From Arion vulgaris (taxonomy: Eukaryota; Mollusca; Gastropoda; Stylommatophora; Arionidae), in the NCBI GenBank assembly GCA_020796225.1, contig CM036758.1:28038099-28102098 (forward strand): a DNA stretch of 64,000 nt, read 5' to 3'. Every line of letters starts with the position of its first letter. The stretch's first letter is position 1. Of this stretch, positions 40,701-55,700 are shown one piece after another. The translations under genes were made by a program, and so were the position numbers. The notes below the pieces were generated by a model that searched no databases, was not told the DNA's origin, and saw only the letters and a list, made by a program, of their open reading frames with translations.

Positions 40701-43700
40701 CAGTTGTTATGGTAGCTGCTGCAGGTAAAAACCAATGGGTGACTTGGTGGATCATCAAGAATATAGAAGAACATCACTATAGGAGACAGGATATCAAGGG
40801 TAAGAGATAACATTAACAATTTGAACCCTTGCCACATGTACCCTAAAAACAACTGAGCTCCTGAGCAGAAACAGAACATATTTACAGAATGATCACAGAT
40901 TCTCAACGACCAGCAAGTGTCAGCAAAAATATTGCAGTCTTTAGCGATTCAAGATCCGTTCTCCAGGCTATCTCAAGTCCCAGACAAGCTCATTCAGGAC
41001 ATACGGCAAAATATCAGCTTGTTGTCAAAAAAACCTGAACTGGTCTTACAGTGGATACCAGCTCACTGTGGCATACCAGGAAACGAAAAGGCTGACAAAC
41101 TCGCAAAGGCTGAGGGAAGCCTAACACAACACCACCCAATACAAAGTTTTACAGAAGCAAAGACTCTCCTGAAACAATCCAGGAAAATGATCTGGAGAAA
41201 AACAAATGGAGGATACAATCCAGAGCATGACAGTATAAATACACTAAACAAAAAAGCACAGACCACAATCTTCAGACTTAGAACGGACACTGCAGTCTCA
41301 GAGCACACCTCCACAGAATGGGTCTCAGGGACTCGGCGGCCTGCACCTGTGGAGCACCAAAGCAGTCCCCAGAGCACATCCTGCAAGACTGCCCTAGTCT
41401 GAGTAGTGAGATATTGGAGATCTGGCCAACAGAAACAACACTACAAGACAAACTATGGGGAACCGGTGAAGACCTCAAGCGCACCGCCCTGTTTATGACA
41501 CATACCGGAGTAGTCGCATAGCAAAAGTTGATCGCAGAAGAAGACAGAATGATCATTGAAGTGCTCTATAATTTGTTTATGACTTATTCCATCATCTCCG
41601 TTGTTGATACTTATGATATATTTGCAGAATACTAAACCGTTTAAAATGTGCTTGATATATTACATGGTCACGCCTTGAATACTCCCATGTAATGTAGCTT
41701 GTTCTCCAGATTGAACATGTATGGCTTGAATATCAATCAATTCAAACAATTCTTTGTGGTCTAAATGAACATCTCCTCATTTTGATATCCTTATCAGAAT
41801 AATCACATTCTAAGTCTAATTCATCTTCAGAATCATTCAAAACAAATTCAACAGCTTGACTTGTTGTTATCCTGTTAGAGGTACTATGCCCTAAATTTTC
41901 AGCACATCTTTTCATAATGAAAATACTTAACTAATTACTTTACCAGCGCATAAAAATATCACACAACAGCTCAAGCCATCTTGCTAAATAATGTAAAACA
42001 GGAGGGTTGTGTCTGACGTCACATTTGTACACAATTTATCTTCAATCACCAACAAATATTGATGAAGTCTTCTCAGACCGAAATTTCAAGAATGTCAGGA
42101 TATGCAATGTTTACATTCAATATCGAAATAATGGGCTCTTATGGTTAAAGAAGACGGGATGAGATCACCAATGATGACCTTTAGTCAGCTGACCTACCTC
42201 TGAATTCATCAGGGATATCGCCAAATTCCACCTCTGCCTTGTGTTTCTGGATCAAGTAGCCATCCACCTTCTCTTGTAGCTCTTTGAAAGAGTTAATCTC
42301 ATCTGGTGTCTTGATACATGCTTTTACCATGCAATCTACAGCGTTGTCAAACAGCTCTTTTCTGTATGACCTCTGCAAATAAATTAAAATAATGCTGTAG
42401 TGTAAGATGAGAACTGTTTGAGAAAAGTCATCGTTACCAGAAGAAACAGAAGCAGAGACCATCTCTAAAGCACAAGAGAAGAAAGAAGATCACAATGTGA
42501 GATGAAAGGTGTTTAAAGAAAAGTCATCCTTGTTATAAGAAGAGACAGAATAAGAAGAACATACCATCTCTAAAGCACAAGAGAGGAAGATCACAGTGTG
42601 TGAGATGAGATGTGTATGAGACAAATCATAGATAGAGGAAGATCACAGTGTGTGAGATGAGATGTGTATGAGACAAATCATAGATAGAGGAAGATCACAG
42701 TGTGTGAGATGAGATGTGTATGAGACAAATCATAGATAGAGGAAGATCACAGTGTGTGAGATGAGATGTGTATGAGACAAATCATAGATAGAGGAAGATC
42801 ACAGTGTGTGAGATGAGATGTGTATGAGACAAATCATAGACAGTAATAAGAGTTATGCTGTTCAGTGGTTATTGCATTGGCTACCAACATGAGTTTACTT
42901 GGTTTTTATCTCACACCTCGAGAATTGTTGTACCTCAAACAGTACTCATGTTGATCTAACATTAACTGGCTACCATAACAGCTCTGATAAGTAAAGGTTG
43001 TCAGTGTGATACTGACCCCATCACTTATCATATGCTGATGGTCAATGAAAATACTGGCCTAACATAGTATTTCCTTATATAGCACATGGTATGAAAATGA
43101 GTTATTAATGAATATTACCAAATAAAGACAGATCACATGGTATGAAAATGAGTTATTAAAAAAACGTTACCAAACAAAGAAAGAATGAGAAGTGGTAGAG
43201 CAATGGATAGAGCTGATACCCTAAATGTCATTTGGGAGGTGAGTAACTGAAGATTCCGGTGGTGACTTGGATTTTACGTCCATGTCCTGACTGCAGGAAC
43301 TTGGAGCCAAACATGGTGTTGTTAGATTTAAATACTTATACAGGGCGTAGAAGATGCTTGATTAATCCAACACTGAACTGGAACTGTCAGTCACCATGTG
43401 CTGATGAATATACTGAATGATAAGATCACAGCACTTATGGACTTGTTTCTTGTACAAGGATATAACCTGATGACTAACTAACTAGCTACCTAACCAACCA
43501 ACCAACCAACTAACTAACTAACATCACTTTACAACAGAAATAATAATGAAGAAATGGTAAAACACTGCTAAGACAGTGACAGTAAGACACAGTTCTGTTC
43601 TTCTCATAACACATGTTCACAGAGAAATGAGTGCCTGTAGAAAATCTTTAGAAGCAATCTCCAACAGACCTCATCATTAGCAATGGCTTGAGCAAAAGCA

Positions 43701-46700
43701 GCACAGTCCAAATGCAGGTAGATATCTGTAAGGATGTTGAGAAGCTTCTTGGGTTCCCAGCCATACTTCTCAGGATTCTTGACTTTCAGGCTCTTGCATT
43801 TAGGTCCACACAGCTGATGCAGATTAAAGTTCAGCATAGCTGAGAGTCGGTCAGCCAGTTCCTGGATACAAATGAAATTGAGGAAGCAAAAATGTAATCA
43901 TAGAATACTAAGTAAACAACAGAAGGAAATATTTTTACCATCAAATTACACAGACATGGAAACTTAGAAAATCTTACAAATAAGATGAGTTAAATAATCC
44001 ACCCCACAAAAGTTGAGATAAGGATAAATTGGGTAATTCTAGAGACAAAGACGTAAGTAATTCTACAGACAAGGTGAGTTAAGTAACAGCAGAGGCAAGA
44101 AAGTCCTGCAGATACAATAATCATACAGAAAAAAAAACATGACAAATTCAAACATGGCAAAACAGAATGACTAATAAAATAAAACTGATATAAAAAACAT
44201 GACAAATTCAAACATGGCAAAACAGAATGACTAATAAAATAAAACTGATATAAAAAACATGACAAATTCAAACATGGCAAAACAGAATGACTAATAAAAT
44301 AAAACTGATATAAAAAACAAAGAAGATAAGAAAACAAAAACTAGGCAAGAAAATACAATATTAAAACATGCAATTAAGACATGAAAATATGATATTTGAA
44401 AACCAGACAATACAAGTTGACATTAAAACACAGCATTATTACATGACCAGGAAATATGTTTCTTCTTCTGTGAACACTCCACATCCACCACTTGTTAAAC
44501 CCCTCTTTGTGATTTGTATGTGATCTGAGCCTAAGAGCAATTGTATGCTGTGTCTGTTATGTGCCTACAAGTACGTCAGTATATCCTATTTCTGTGATGC
44601 TTTTTATTTATTAGGATAGCTTTCCTAGACCCCTACCTCAGTCGTCTCTTGCGACATGCCTTGTAGGTTGCATTGTTACTATTCTTTGCTATCCTTGTGA
44701 GCTTCGGCAACATACGGGTGAAATACATTTCAACCAACATGACAAGAAAACATAATGCTAAATCTATTAAATCCAAATAAAAATATACAGACATAGTTAG
44801 AAACAAGACATGTAAACATAACAAGAACATGAAATTACAATATGATAAGAAAATACAAACAGGCACTAAAAATGGCTCCACAATTTTAGTTGTCAGGTAG
44901 TGGAACATTTCCACAGTTTCAGTAGCAAGTGTCAAGTAGTTACGGCACTGGCGTTCGTCAGAGGATAGCTGGAGAGTCTTGGATTGTTGTTGCTCCTGAA
45001 TTGAAACCAAAAAAAAACAAGATATAAGAAATGATACAGAGCAGAAATAATACTTGACAATGAAAAATTAATTTTAAAATTTGTTCTCGCTTCTCCCACT
45101 ATCTCACTTTTAATTTACTGCCAGCCTAGATATTTCCTACATTTTACTGCAGGCTTGAATAGCTACCTTGCATAAAGTTCACTTAAATTTGATCATATAC
45201 AAGATGCATCAACCAACTTGATCATATAGGTCTCCCATCTATTATATGACTGTCAATCTGTCACACTCATAATTTCTATTACTTCTAGTTAGCAGTAAAA
45301 ATATTCTTCAACAGAGGGTGAGAGTCAGTGGTCAGGTGAAGGGCAAGAAAGTGGAAATAAGTACTGAAATATGCTGACCACACTGAAGCTGGGAGGAAAT
45401 TGAGATTCACTTGTAAAGTGATCACGAAAAAGGCAAAGTAGTGAACGATGGAAGAGAAAGAGATAATAAAACAGTAACAAGCAAGAGGTAAGGTAAAGTG
45501 AGATAGAAATGAGTAGTCAGCACATGAGATACTTTCAGTAGTTTAGAAAAAGCTAACATAGAAGACATAAAATTACTGGACTACCAGAGAGAGTTAGTCC
45601 TGTTGGGTCACTTTTGAGAATTGAAAGCCCTCTGTGGTGACAGCTGTATACTCTCTTCATGAGATGGAATATTGGTTACTTATTTTAGAGAAATAGCATG
45701 AAACTTGATCTCAACGTTCATTTACACATAATGTTGTGTATGATTTTTATAATCATCCAGGAAGGTACATACCGGCAGATTTCTTGTAGAGTGTATCAGT
45801 GTCATTCATTTTTACTATCCAGAAGATTGCAATGAAGAGATAATTCTCACTGTACCGACATAACAGTGATTGAAATAGGGGGAAGACTGCAGTAAAACTT
45901 GGTAAATAGTAAAACACGTACAAACAAAGTACTATAGTTTTACAAAATACAGAAACAGTGACGATAAACAGCACGTTTGACACAAGGCCTTTATCAAGCA
46001 ACGAACAAACAGGAGTGACAAATTAAATGAAACACAAATGGACGACCAAATACAAACGTATCTAAGGAATCCGTTTGTATTTGGTCGTCCATTTGTGTTT
46101 CATTTTAATTTGTCACTCCTGTTTGTTCGTTGCTTGATAAAGGCCTTGTTGGTCGAAACGTTGCTATTTATCGTCACTGTTTCTGTATTTTGTAAAACTA
46201 TAGTACTTTGTTTGTCGTGTTTCGCTAACAGTGATTGAATGAGATTAACAATTACAAGTGCAGAGCAATGTTCCTATTGATATCTACCACTAAGTATTGC
46301 TACAATGCTATGGAAGGCACTATATAGCGATAGAAAAAACGAAATTTCAACAGTATAGACTATGTCAAAATGAACAGTTGTTACAAGACTACCAAATCAT
46401 GTAAGCAGGGAGGCGAAACACCTTAACCTGCCAGTTGAGATATCTAAAGCCTAGAAATACCTAACAGAGGATAAGGTATTTGTAAGATTTGTTGATTTAA
46501 TTGTGATAATAAGATATTGCTTCTTTCTAACTGAAATATTTCATACAATAGAAAATTGTTGTTTTTGTTTAAATTTACCTTGGAACTGATATTTCATAAT
46601 TAAAGTTGGTACAGCCAGTTCCATAGTCTTATTTATTGTTCATTGGACTATAGTTAGTTTTTATATTGAGAATGAATAGTGTCCTGTGTTTTTGCAGTGA

Positions 46701-49700
46701 TGTGCTGAGTTAGATACAATTAGTGAGTGAGCACTGTATACAAGATCATCTTGTTGCAGATTTAGCGTAGGAGAGATACCTGTGTCAGGAATGCATTGAT
46801 CTGAATCAAGAGACAAATGTTGGGCTTAGGTTCAGGTTAACTGTGTCATGTGACAATCCTGTTTATAGGCAAGCAAATATAAACACTTATTGTTGTTGTG
46901 AATGGGTCACTGCTACAGATACAACTTGTGCTATCAGTGTAGTTCAGTGTCAGAACTGTGACAATTATAGCACACACATAACTCACCTCTATCCTAGCAC
47001 ACACACAACTCACCTTTATTCTAGCACACACAACATACCTTACTGAGAGCATTCCACTTGGCCTGGTTATCCATTAGCTCCTGCACTTCATGAATTCGCT
47101 TAAGACAGTCTAGACTCTCATCCAGTAGAAAGGTTGTGTCATTCATTAGCATATTGACAAACCGAACAAACTGCCTGCCTGACCTGGATATATATCAATG
47201 GAACAGGCTTTCAAATGCTACTTTCAGACAAGTAAGGAGGGAAAAAAAACATATTTCAATTCAGAAAGTTCATAGTTCATAAGTACGGTTCCAACTTCAC
47301 TGCAACGGGTCACCCCATAATTGCTCCGTTCCTGTGCCAATGAATATCACACGAAATGCTAACAACTGTGAAATGTTTCCCGTGTGAACTAATTCCAGAA
47401 TGAAACAGCCGCCGCTCACAAAAAGAAACCGGCACCGCATAAAATGCATATGGCCGTCACTAATGTAGCAACACAAAACTGTTCATCACTTGAATTGCAA
47501 TTCTTGTCGAAGGGAACATCAATCATGACAAAATCCAGCTTTCTGCACTCGCAATATAACTGCATACGGCAGATTGAGCTTGTTCGTCATAACCGCTGTC
47601 CGGCATTTTCTGAATACACACAACAAACGCACGGTTGACACAGCAAAAGCATTCCATGTAACAGTCATAGCTCACAGCGTTGCTCAAGCACTAACTCAGT
47701 AGAATAGAAGAACTAATTCAGAAAGAATAGAAGATAGCAACCTAAAAAAAATATTGAATATGAGATATTGAACAAACTGGTCTGACAACCAACCATGAAC
47801 TATAACAAAATTAAACTTTTTATGACACATGGTTTATACAAAAATAATGAATACTATTATGAAAAACTGAAAGTACTGGCAATGAAGATAAGTACATACT
47901 CACATTTAAACTGACTAGTGTTTAGGACATTCTTGTGATGTGCAGTAACTCTTCATCTCATTATGTTCAGACAAAACTATAGACTTTTCTTTGTTTCAGA
48001 AAGTGATAATTTTTGCTGGAATTTTATTTTAAGCTATATTATGAATTTTGCCTAGACAGGAGTTTTGCAGCATGCACATCGATTTTAAACTGCCAAATGT
48101 TCTTGTATGTGCTCAACTTGAACACATGTCCTACATTTTATCATCTGTTTCAGATAGGACTAGGAACTCAAACTCACCTACTCTGAGATCAAGGATATCT
48201 GGACAAATATCCTGATTGCTCCACACGGGAAGCAAACTGAGTACCTTTGGAGTGAAAGGTAAACACTGTATGTCTACACTACAGATATCTCCACTACAGA
48301 TATCTCCCACGATATCCTCAATACAGATATCCTCCACACTACAGATATCCTCAAAAAAGAGTCAGAGATACAATGAAGAGAAAGGTAAACACTGTATGTC
48401 TACACTACAGATATCCTCAAAAAAGAGTCAGAGATACAATGATGAGAAAGGTAAACACTGTATGTCCACACTACAGATATCCTCAAAAAGAGTCAGAGAT
48501 ACAATGATGAGAAAGGTAAACACTGTATGTCTACACTACAGATATCCTCAAAAAGAGTCAGAGATACAATGATGAGAAAGGTAAACACTGTATGTCTACA
48601 CTACAGATATCCTCAAAAAGAGTAAGAGATACAATGATGAGAAAGGTAAACACTGTATGTCCACACTACAGATATCCTCAAAAAAAAGAGAAGATACAAT
48701 GATGAGAAAGGTAAACACTGTATGTCACACTACAGATATCCTCAAAAAGAGTCAGAGATACAATGATGAGAAAGGTAAACACTGTATGTCTACACTACAG
48801 ATATCCTCAAAAAGAGTCAGAGATACAATGATGAGAAAGGTAAACACTGTATGTCCACACTACAGATATCCTCAAAAAAAGAGTAAGAGATACACAATGA
48901 AGAGAAAGGTAAACACTGTATGTCCACACTACAGATATCCTCAAAAAAGAGTAAGAGATACACAATGATGAGAAAGGTAAACACTGTATGTCCACACTAC
49001 AGATATCCTCAAAAAAAGAGTAAGAGATACACAATGATGAGAAAGGTAAACACTGTATGTCCACACTACAGATATCCTCAAAAAGAGTAGAGATACACAA
49101 TGAAGAGAAAGGTAAACACTGTATGTCCACACTACAGATATCCTCAAAAAAGAGTAAGAGATACACAATGAAGAGAAAGGTAAACACTGTATGTCCACAC
49201 TACAGATATCCTCAAAAAGATAAGAGATACAATGATGAGAAAGGTAAAACTTGTATGTCCACACTACAGATATCCCCCAAAAAAGAGTAAGAGATACAAT
49301 GATGAGAAAGGTAAACACTGTATGTCCACACTACAGATATCCTCAAAAAAGAGTAAGAGATACAATGAAATGAACAACTGTGACTGCAAAAACTCTGAAT
49401 TATTTTTCTCTCTCGTTCGCTGGTCATGATTCAGGCGTATCCAGGGAACTTAATGTCACATCTGACTGATTTTTGCATGAAGGCTAGCTTTTCTTATCAT
49501 CAGTGTCTCTCTGCATTCAGACAAGCCATAATCTGACTACTGAGGCACTTGTAATTTTTATCACCAAGTAAATAATCAGGAAACATGTGGTCCAACCAAG
49601 CGTGCGCAAACTTAAAATTTTGTTGTTCCAAGTTGGCTTTTTGACCCCCGGAATTAACACTGCACATGGTTACTAGCAAAGAGTGCTATAAACTTTACTA

Positions 49701-52700
49701 TCCCATAAACTCTTATAAAACTTTATAAATAAAAAAAATGACCCACTTACTGTGCTTCTCTCATGTACATGACCTGGTGAGAGTGTATGCTCCACATGGT
49801 CTTGAAGATAATACTAATGTGGTACCTGATAGTAAACTTGTCATAGAATTCATTACTGGCTCCTGTTGTTTCAACATCTGTAAACCAAACAAAGAATACA
49901 ACATTACAGGCTAGTACTAAAACCTCCATGCATAGATTCTGAAGTCTTTGATTAGGAAAGAAAGAATAAAACTACTAACTATCAAGTATGTTATAAGAAG
50001 ACGTTAATGAAGGTAACAAACTTATCACACAAGATAAATACTGTCAAGGTACATAAATCATGTGAGGAAAGGAAGAAGAATTACCATATTTGTGACAACC
50101 TGCGCTTATTCAACCAAATATTACCTGTGTAAAATTTCATTAGAGAGGGTACCAGGTTGTTGATGGCGACATCAGACATGAGAAGCTCCATGTTCACCTG
50201 CTCTGTCTTAGGTTGGATGCTTGGTTGAAGCACAAACAGGACCTCAACAAGCTTGGCAGTCAGGTATGGGTTTCTGAGGTAGTTTTGTGAGCACAGCATT
50301 ACCAGTAGAAGCCGCAGCATCATCTTGTGCTCAGGTTCGACAATCCCTCCAGGCATATATCTGATATCAATAACATATCAAAATGATATCATTATGTACA
50401 ACAAAAACTATGACTAGATATTTAAGATTGTGAATTAGCACAGGTTTCCAATAATGTAACATTCAGAGACCTCAAATATAACATTTAATATTAAAATAAT
50501 TTTGCAACTTTTAAAAAAGATAACTGGGATCTGGAATTTCTTTCCCTACGACATGCCACAACATCCACAAAAATGGATATGATACTATGATAAAAGAGTT
50601 ATTTTGGGCATATTCTTCTTCTGCATTCTCACTAGATTGGGATTTGGATTCTCTAATAAAGGCAGCCGTCTGCCTCAGATTATCAGCCACGCCATACAGT
50701 TTGTCTTGGACGCTAGTGTAAGTGGGCCACCTCTTTCTTCTCAAGTCTTCATACTGGGGGCAGTTCTGTAGGATATAATTCCTATGATTTCTGCTTCCCT
50801 GTTTGTGTCGACCTCTTCCAGCAGTAAGTTTTGGCCACCATCGTGATGGTGGGTCTGACATTCTTACTGTGTGGCTAAATCTCAGAGGCAGATTGGCGGC
50901 CGTAGAATCTGTTATCCCATTCCTCATTGTGAGGGGTCGTTGCACCATGTTATGTGCTTGACAGCCTGGTGCATCCGTTTTCTGCGAGCATTTGTTTCGG
51001 GTTAGCATTCCCTAGCGGACACCTGCATCTGCTTTCAGCCAAACCTCCTTAATCGCCTCTTACGACATGCGTGGCAGGTAACAGTGGTTCTATTCTTTAC
51101 ACCCCAAATTTGGGCCCCGTAACCACTCAGGCAATGTTGGGTTGAGAAGACCATTATGGAAGGAGGCATCCCGCAAAGAGGAAGATTTACAGAGAAGACG
51201 TATTCAGGAAGTGACTTATGATTTTAGCATGACGGCTGCAGAACATCTGGCCTATGAGAGAGAGAAATTTCGGAGGACTGTTGGGGTGGCAAAGTTCTGC
51301 TCAGGACAAGCTATTTAATGAATAAATGGTATAGATGTGGTATCTGTGGTAAGTGTGATGTCTCAGTCTGCTGAATCCTATGTATTTGTTACACTTTCCT
51401 GCTTTGATTTGAAAGTGATTTCATTATATGAATGTTATTACTTTCATTTCAAAACATTCGATCTCATATTGATTTCTTTACCGTTATATTATCCAGCTCT
51501 GGTGTCATTTTAGCACTCATCATGTAGTGTCTCAGGTACTGGTGTTGATAATAGCTTGCGTCTGTTCTAGCCTTTACTTTTTCAACAGCTTTATATTGCT
51601 GGTCCTGTCATCTAGCCATTGACAGTTGTTGAATAGTTGAAGTAGAGATAACATTAATATGCAGATGATTATGATATTAGTTCATACTTGCACAACAGTT
51701 ATTAGAGATCCTGACATAGTATATTGACAGTTATTAGTGATCCTGACATAGTATATTGACAGTTATTAGTGATCCTGACATAGTATATTGACAGTTATTA
51801 GTGATCCTGACATAGTATATTGACAGTTATTAGTGATCCTGACATAGCACATTGACAGTTATTAGTGATCCTGACATAGTATATTGACAGTTATTAGTGA
51901 TCCTGACATAGCACATTGACAGTTATTAGTGATCCTGACATAGTATATTGACAGTTATTAGTGATCCTGACATCATACATTGTGTACAGTTATTGGTGTC
52001 CTGACTATAGTATATTATCGTTAATTGACGTGGTCCTGACATAGTATATTGACAGTTATTGGTGTCCTGACATAGTATATTGAGTTATTAGTGGTCCTGA
52101 CATAGCACATTGACAGTTATTAGTGATCCTGACATAGTATATTGACAGTTATTAGTGATCCTGACATAGTATATTGACAGTTATTAGTGATCCTGACATA
52201 GTATATTGACAGTTATTAGTGATCCTGACATAGCACATTGACAGTTATTAGTGATCCTGACATAGCACATTGACAGTTATTAGTGATCCTGACATAGCAC
52301 ATTGACAGTTATTAGTGATCCTGACATAGTATAGACAGTTATTAGTGATCCTGACATAAGTACTTGACAGTTATTAGTGATCCTGCCTATACATTGACAA
52401 TTGTCTGGTAATGACAATTGTTGGTGGTCCTGACATAGTCTACTGACAGTTATTAGTGGTCCTGACATAATACATTGACAATTGTTGGTGGTCCTGACAT
52501 AGTATATTGACAATTGTTGGTAATGACAATTGTTGGTGGTCCTGACATAGTATATTGAGTTATTAGTGGTCCTGACATAGCACATTGACAGTTATTAGTG
52601 ATCCTAACATAGCACATTGACAGTTATTAGTGGTCCTGACATAATACATTGACAATTATTAGTGGTCCTGGACATAGTACATTGACAATAGTTGGTGGTC

Positions 52701-55700
52701 CTGACATATCACATTAACAATTATTAGTGATCATGACATAGTACATTGACAGTTATTTGTGGTTATGACCAAGTCCAATGACATATAAACAGAAATGAAC
52801 ACTTACTGTAAAACAAAGAGAATAAAGTCGGCCATGTCTTCTAGATAGAACTCTGGTAATGCAGAAAAGTAGTCTGGAATTTCTGCTGGCAAAGGAACTT
52901 CAGAGCTGAAACAACAGAGGGAATTCACAATAATTTATAGTAAAACAGAAGTAAAATAATATAGTTTATACGAAGGTTAGAATGCTAAGACAGAGAATGA
53001 GATGAGGTATGTCAGTAAAGCAAATCTGATCAAAACCCATCTCCACGTTTAAGTGGTAGCATTGATAATATGCTGCATCCCTGCCCTAAGCCAACCTTTG
53101 ATACAAATATTGATTGGACTATCATCACTGAACTTTGGTAAATAACCATCGATGGTCTTATCCATTTCTTACACAGGAAGACCTCAGTGACAGTACCAGT
53201 TCTGTAGTTCTAGCAAATCTTTAGTGCAATTAAGAAGATGGCGAAAACTTGTTAAAATTGTGTACTAATCAATATTAATAATTTTTGCCCAGGCAGCATC
53301 TTTCCATCCTATATTTATTGATTTTCAAATACCAATGGTTCATTTATATGCTCAAAATAACATGGACTCTACATTTTATTATTCACCTGCAATAGGACTA
53401 GGAACTCATCTCCCTTACATTGATATTAGAGATCACTGAAAAATAGAATTATTGTCCAACACAAGATGCAAACATAGCAATTTTGGCAACATACCTAAAT
53501 GCCAGACCTCTAATTCAGAGATGGCATAACATCTGAACTAAGCTATTGCTGTGAAAGTTTCCATAACATTTTTCTGCTCAATTAAAACAACAACAGACAT
53601 GCTAAGCATCAACATCTCTATCTATATCCTACTAATGTCCTGTGTGACACATAATGTTTCCACAAAAGATCTCCAAAGTTCTTCATTTACTATCGTATTG
53701 CAGAATTTTTCTCAAACATTTATTTTGGAATATCTTCAACTTGTGTATCTCTCTCTCTCCCCGATCACGCTAGACTGATGTACCAGATTTTCCCATAAAT
53801 TCTGCTCAATTCTAAATTTTTGTCTTATTCATGTGGAAATCTGATTCATGCAGCGTTAGCATGGTGTGCTTCATCACATCTTTGGCGCCATTTGGAGCTC
53901 TGGTGCTTATCCTTCGACAATGTGTCCGGTTTTAGCCAGCGATTACTGGGTTCGCTCTCCGTCAGCCTTGGGCTGTCCCCAGCTGACCTGCAAGGCAGCA
54001 GGCTCAACTTGTGTATAATGTTGTGGGTAATTTTACAGCACTCACTAATGTATAATAACATTCCCAAGACACTGCTTCTATATATTTTATGTTTTGTTTT
54101 AAGATTTAATTTTTTGGCTTTCCAGATTTTGTTGAGCATGGCCTAATTTTGACTTGCTTTCTTGATTTTTTTCCATTGTGTCCTGCGCTACTCTACTTCC
54201 CAGGTATACAACTCCTAAACTTCCACTATGATTTCATTTTGTAACAAAACCAAGTTTTTTCTGATCATTTCTTATTACTTTCGTTTTTGTGATATTAATT
54301 TGCTAGTCATTTTGTTTGAGCTGTTCTGGAAAGTGTTATCTATTTTTGCTTGAGCCTCTTTGCATCTGTTGAACACAACACTAATATTGCAGGTATAATC
54401 TGAATCTGAAAGTATTGAAGTAAATGTCCTTCGAATGTTTGTGCTGGTATCTTGTATGATTTTGTGCTGGTATCTTGTAGCATTCACATATGACAATGCA
54501 GCTCGAGACACGATTAGTAAAATTCGACATGCCAAAGCCCAAGTATCTCATCAGGTGCGGAAGAATATAACACAGCCACTGTGGTGGAATGAGGAGATTG
54601 AAACAATTTGGCGCACCAAAAGAAGAGCGGTTAATGCATGGCAAAGGCACGCGAGCAGCCACAGCATTGCCTGAGCATATCTTGGAGTTGAAAGTGGACA
54701 TGGATGACAAAAATGGCACTTTTTAAGATTTGTGCTACCCAAGCAAAGTCAGCTAGGTGGGAAGAATTTTGTGCACAAATGTTTTCCGATAGCCCCCTCC
54801 AGAAATTTTGGCGGTTTCACCAGGCCATGAACGGTGCGCCACACAGGCGTATCATACCAGATTTTCAAGATAACGATCTGGTGTGGCGAAAAAACTGATG
54901 AAGCTAAAGGTAATAGCATTTGTGGATCATTTTATTCAACAGACGAATCGAAATGATAGGGGAAGCAAGACTCAATATCTTTTCCCCTGTTATCTGAGCA
55001 ATGTGTCGCACACGAGTGGAATGACGATCTTGAATTCACGAGTGATGAAATATGTGCAATGCTTAAGAGATCACACAATACTGCACCAGGCCCCAATGGT
55101 ATCCAATACAGTGACATAAGCAGGATATCGGACGAAGACATGAATGAGCTTAGTAAAGAATTCAACACTAGTTTAAAAATGGCGAGATCAGGGAGGAATG
55201 GCTACACAGTTATTTAATACCACTGGCAAAACCTAACAAGAATCACAAACACATAAGCGGTTTTAGAATAATGGCAATGCAGAACACAGTGGGCAAGCTT
55301 CTGGAAAAGTTAGTGGCATGTAGGCTCAATCGGGATTTGGAGGAACGTCGCATGTTTCCTTCCACCCTCGGTGCATACAGGCGGAATAAAGAAATTTGAT
55401 GTAATGCATCGATCTTTTCCTATGATGTCTTTGAAGGCTTCCAGGCTGGTTTAGAGACTTGTACTGTTGTACTAGATCTCGAGGATGCTTACAACAAAGT
55501 TCCAATCACATACCTTACACAAATGCTCACGCTACTCAAAATCGATACATTGCTCATAAGATAGATTGCAAGGGCCCTGTTCGAGAGGAAAGTGGCACTC
55601 AGGTGTGGTAATTGGTTCTCTGTGCAGACAAAAATTTCACTGGGCCTACCCCAAGGGTCTCCACTATCTCCAGTACTATTCAATGTATTCACCATAATGA

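Noticed and set aside
42198..42462. Complete protein of 93 codons
   Set aside because: The N-terminal 30 codons are intron sequence. The conserved part starts exactly at a splice acceptor and belongs to UBE4B.
43990..44337. 115-codon frame rich in Phe, Leu and Tyr resembling a membrane protein
   Set aside because: It is the reverse translation of a 60-bp tandem repeat in an intron.
47444..47638. Possible small exon in the less AT-rich patch of a UBE4B intron (plus strand)
   Set aside because: No family resemblance, no convincing splice borders, and UBE4B phases are complete without it.
48216..49429. Several overlapping open frames of 65-126 codons on both strands
   Set aside because: They are translations of the 62-66-bp tandem repeat and change frame with every indel.
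51705..52780. CRISPR-like regular repeats
   Set aside because: Units are contiguous with no unique spacers, the host is a eukaryote with spliced genes, and there are no cas genes.
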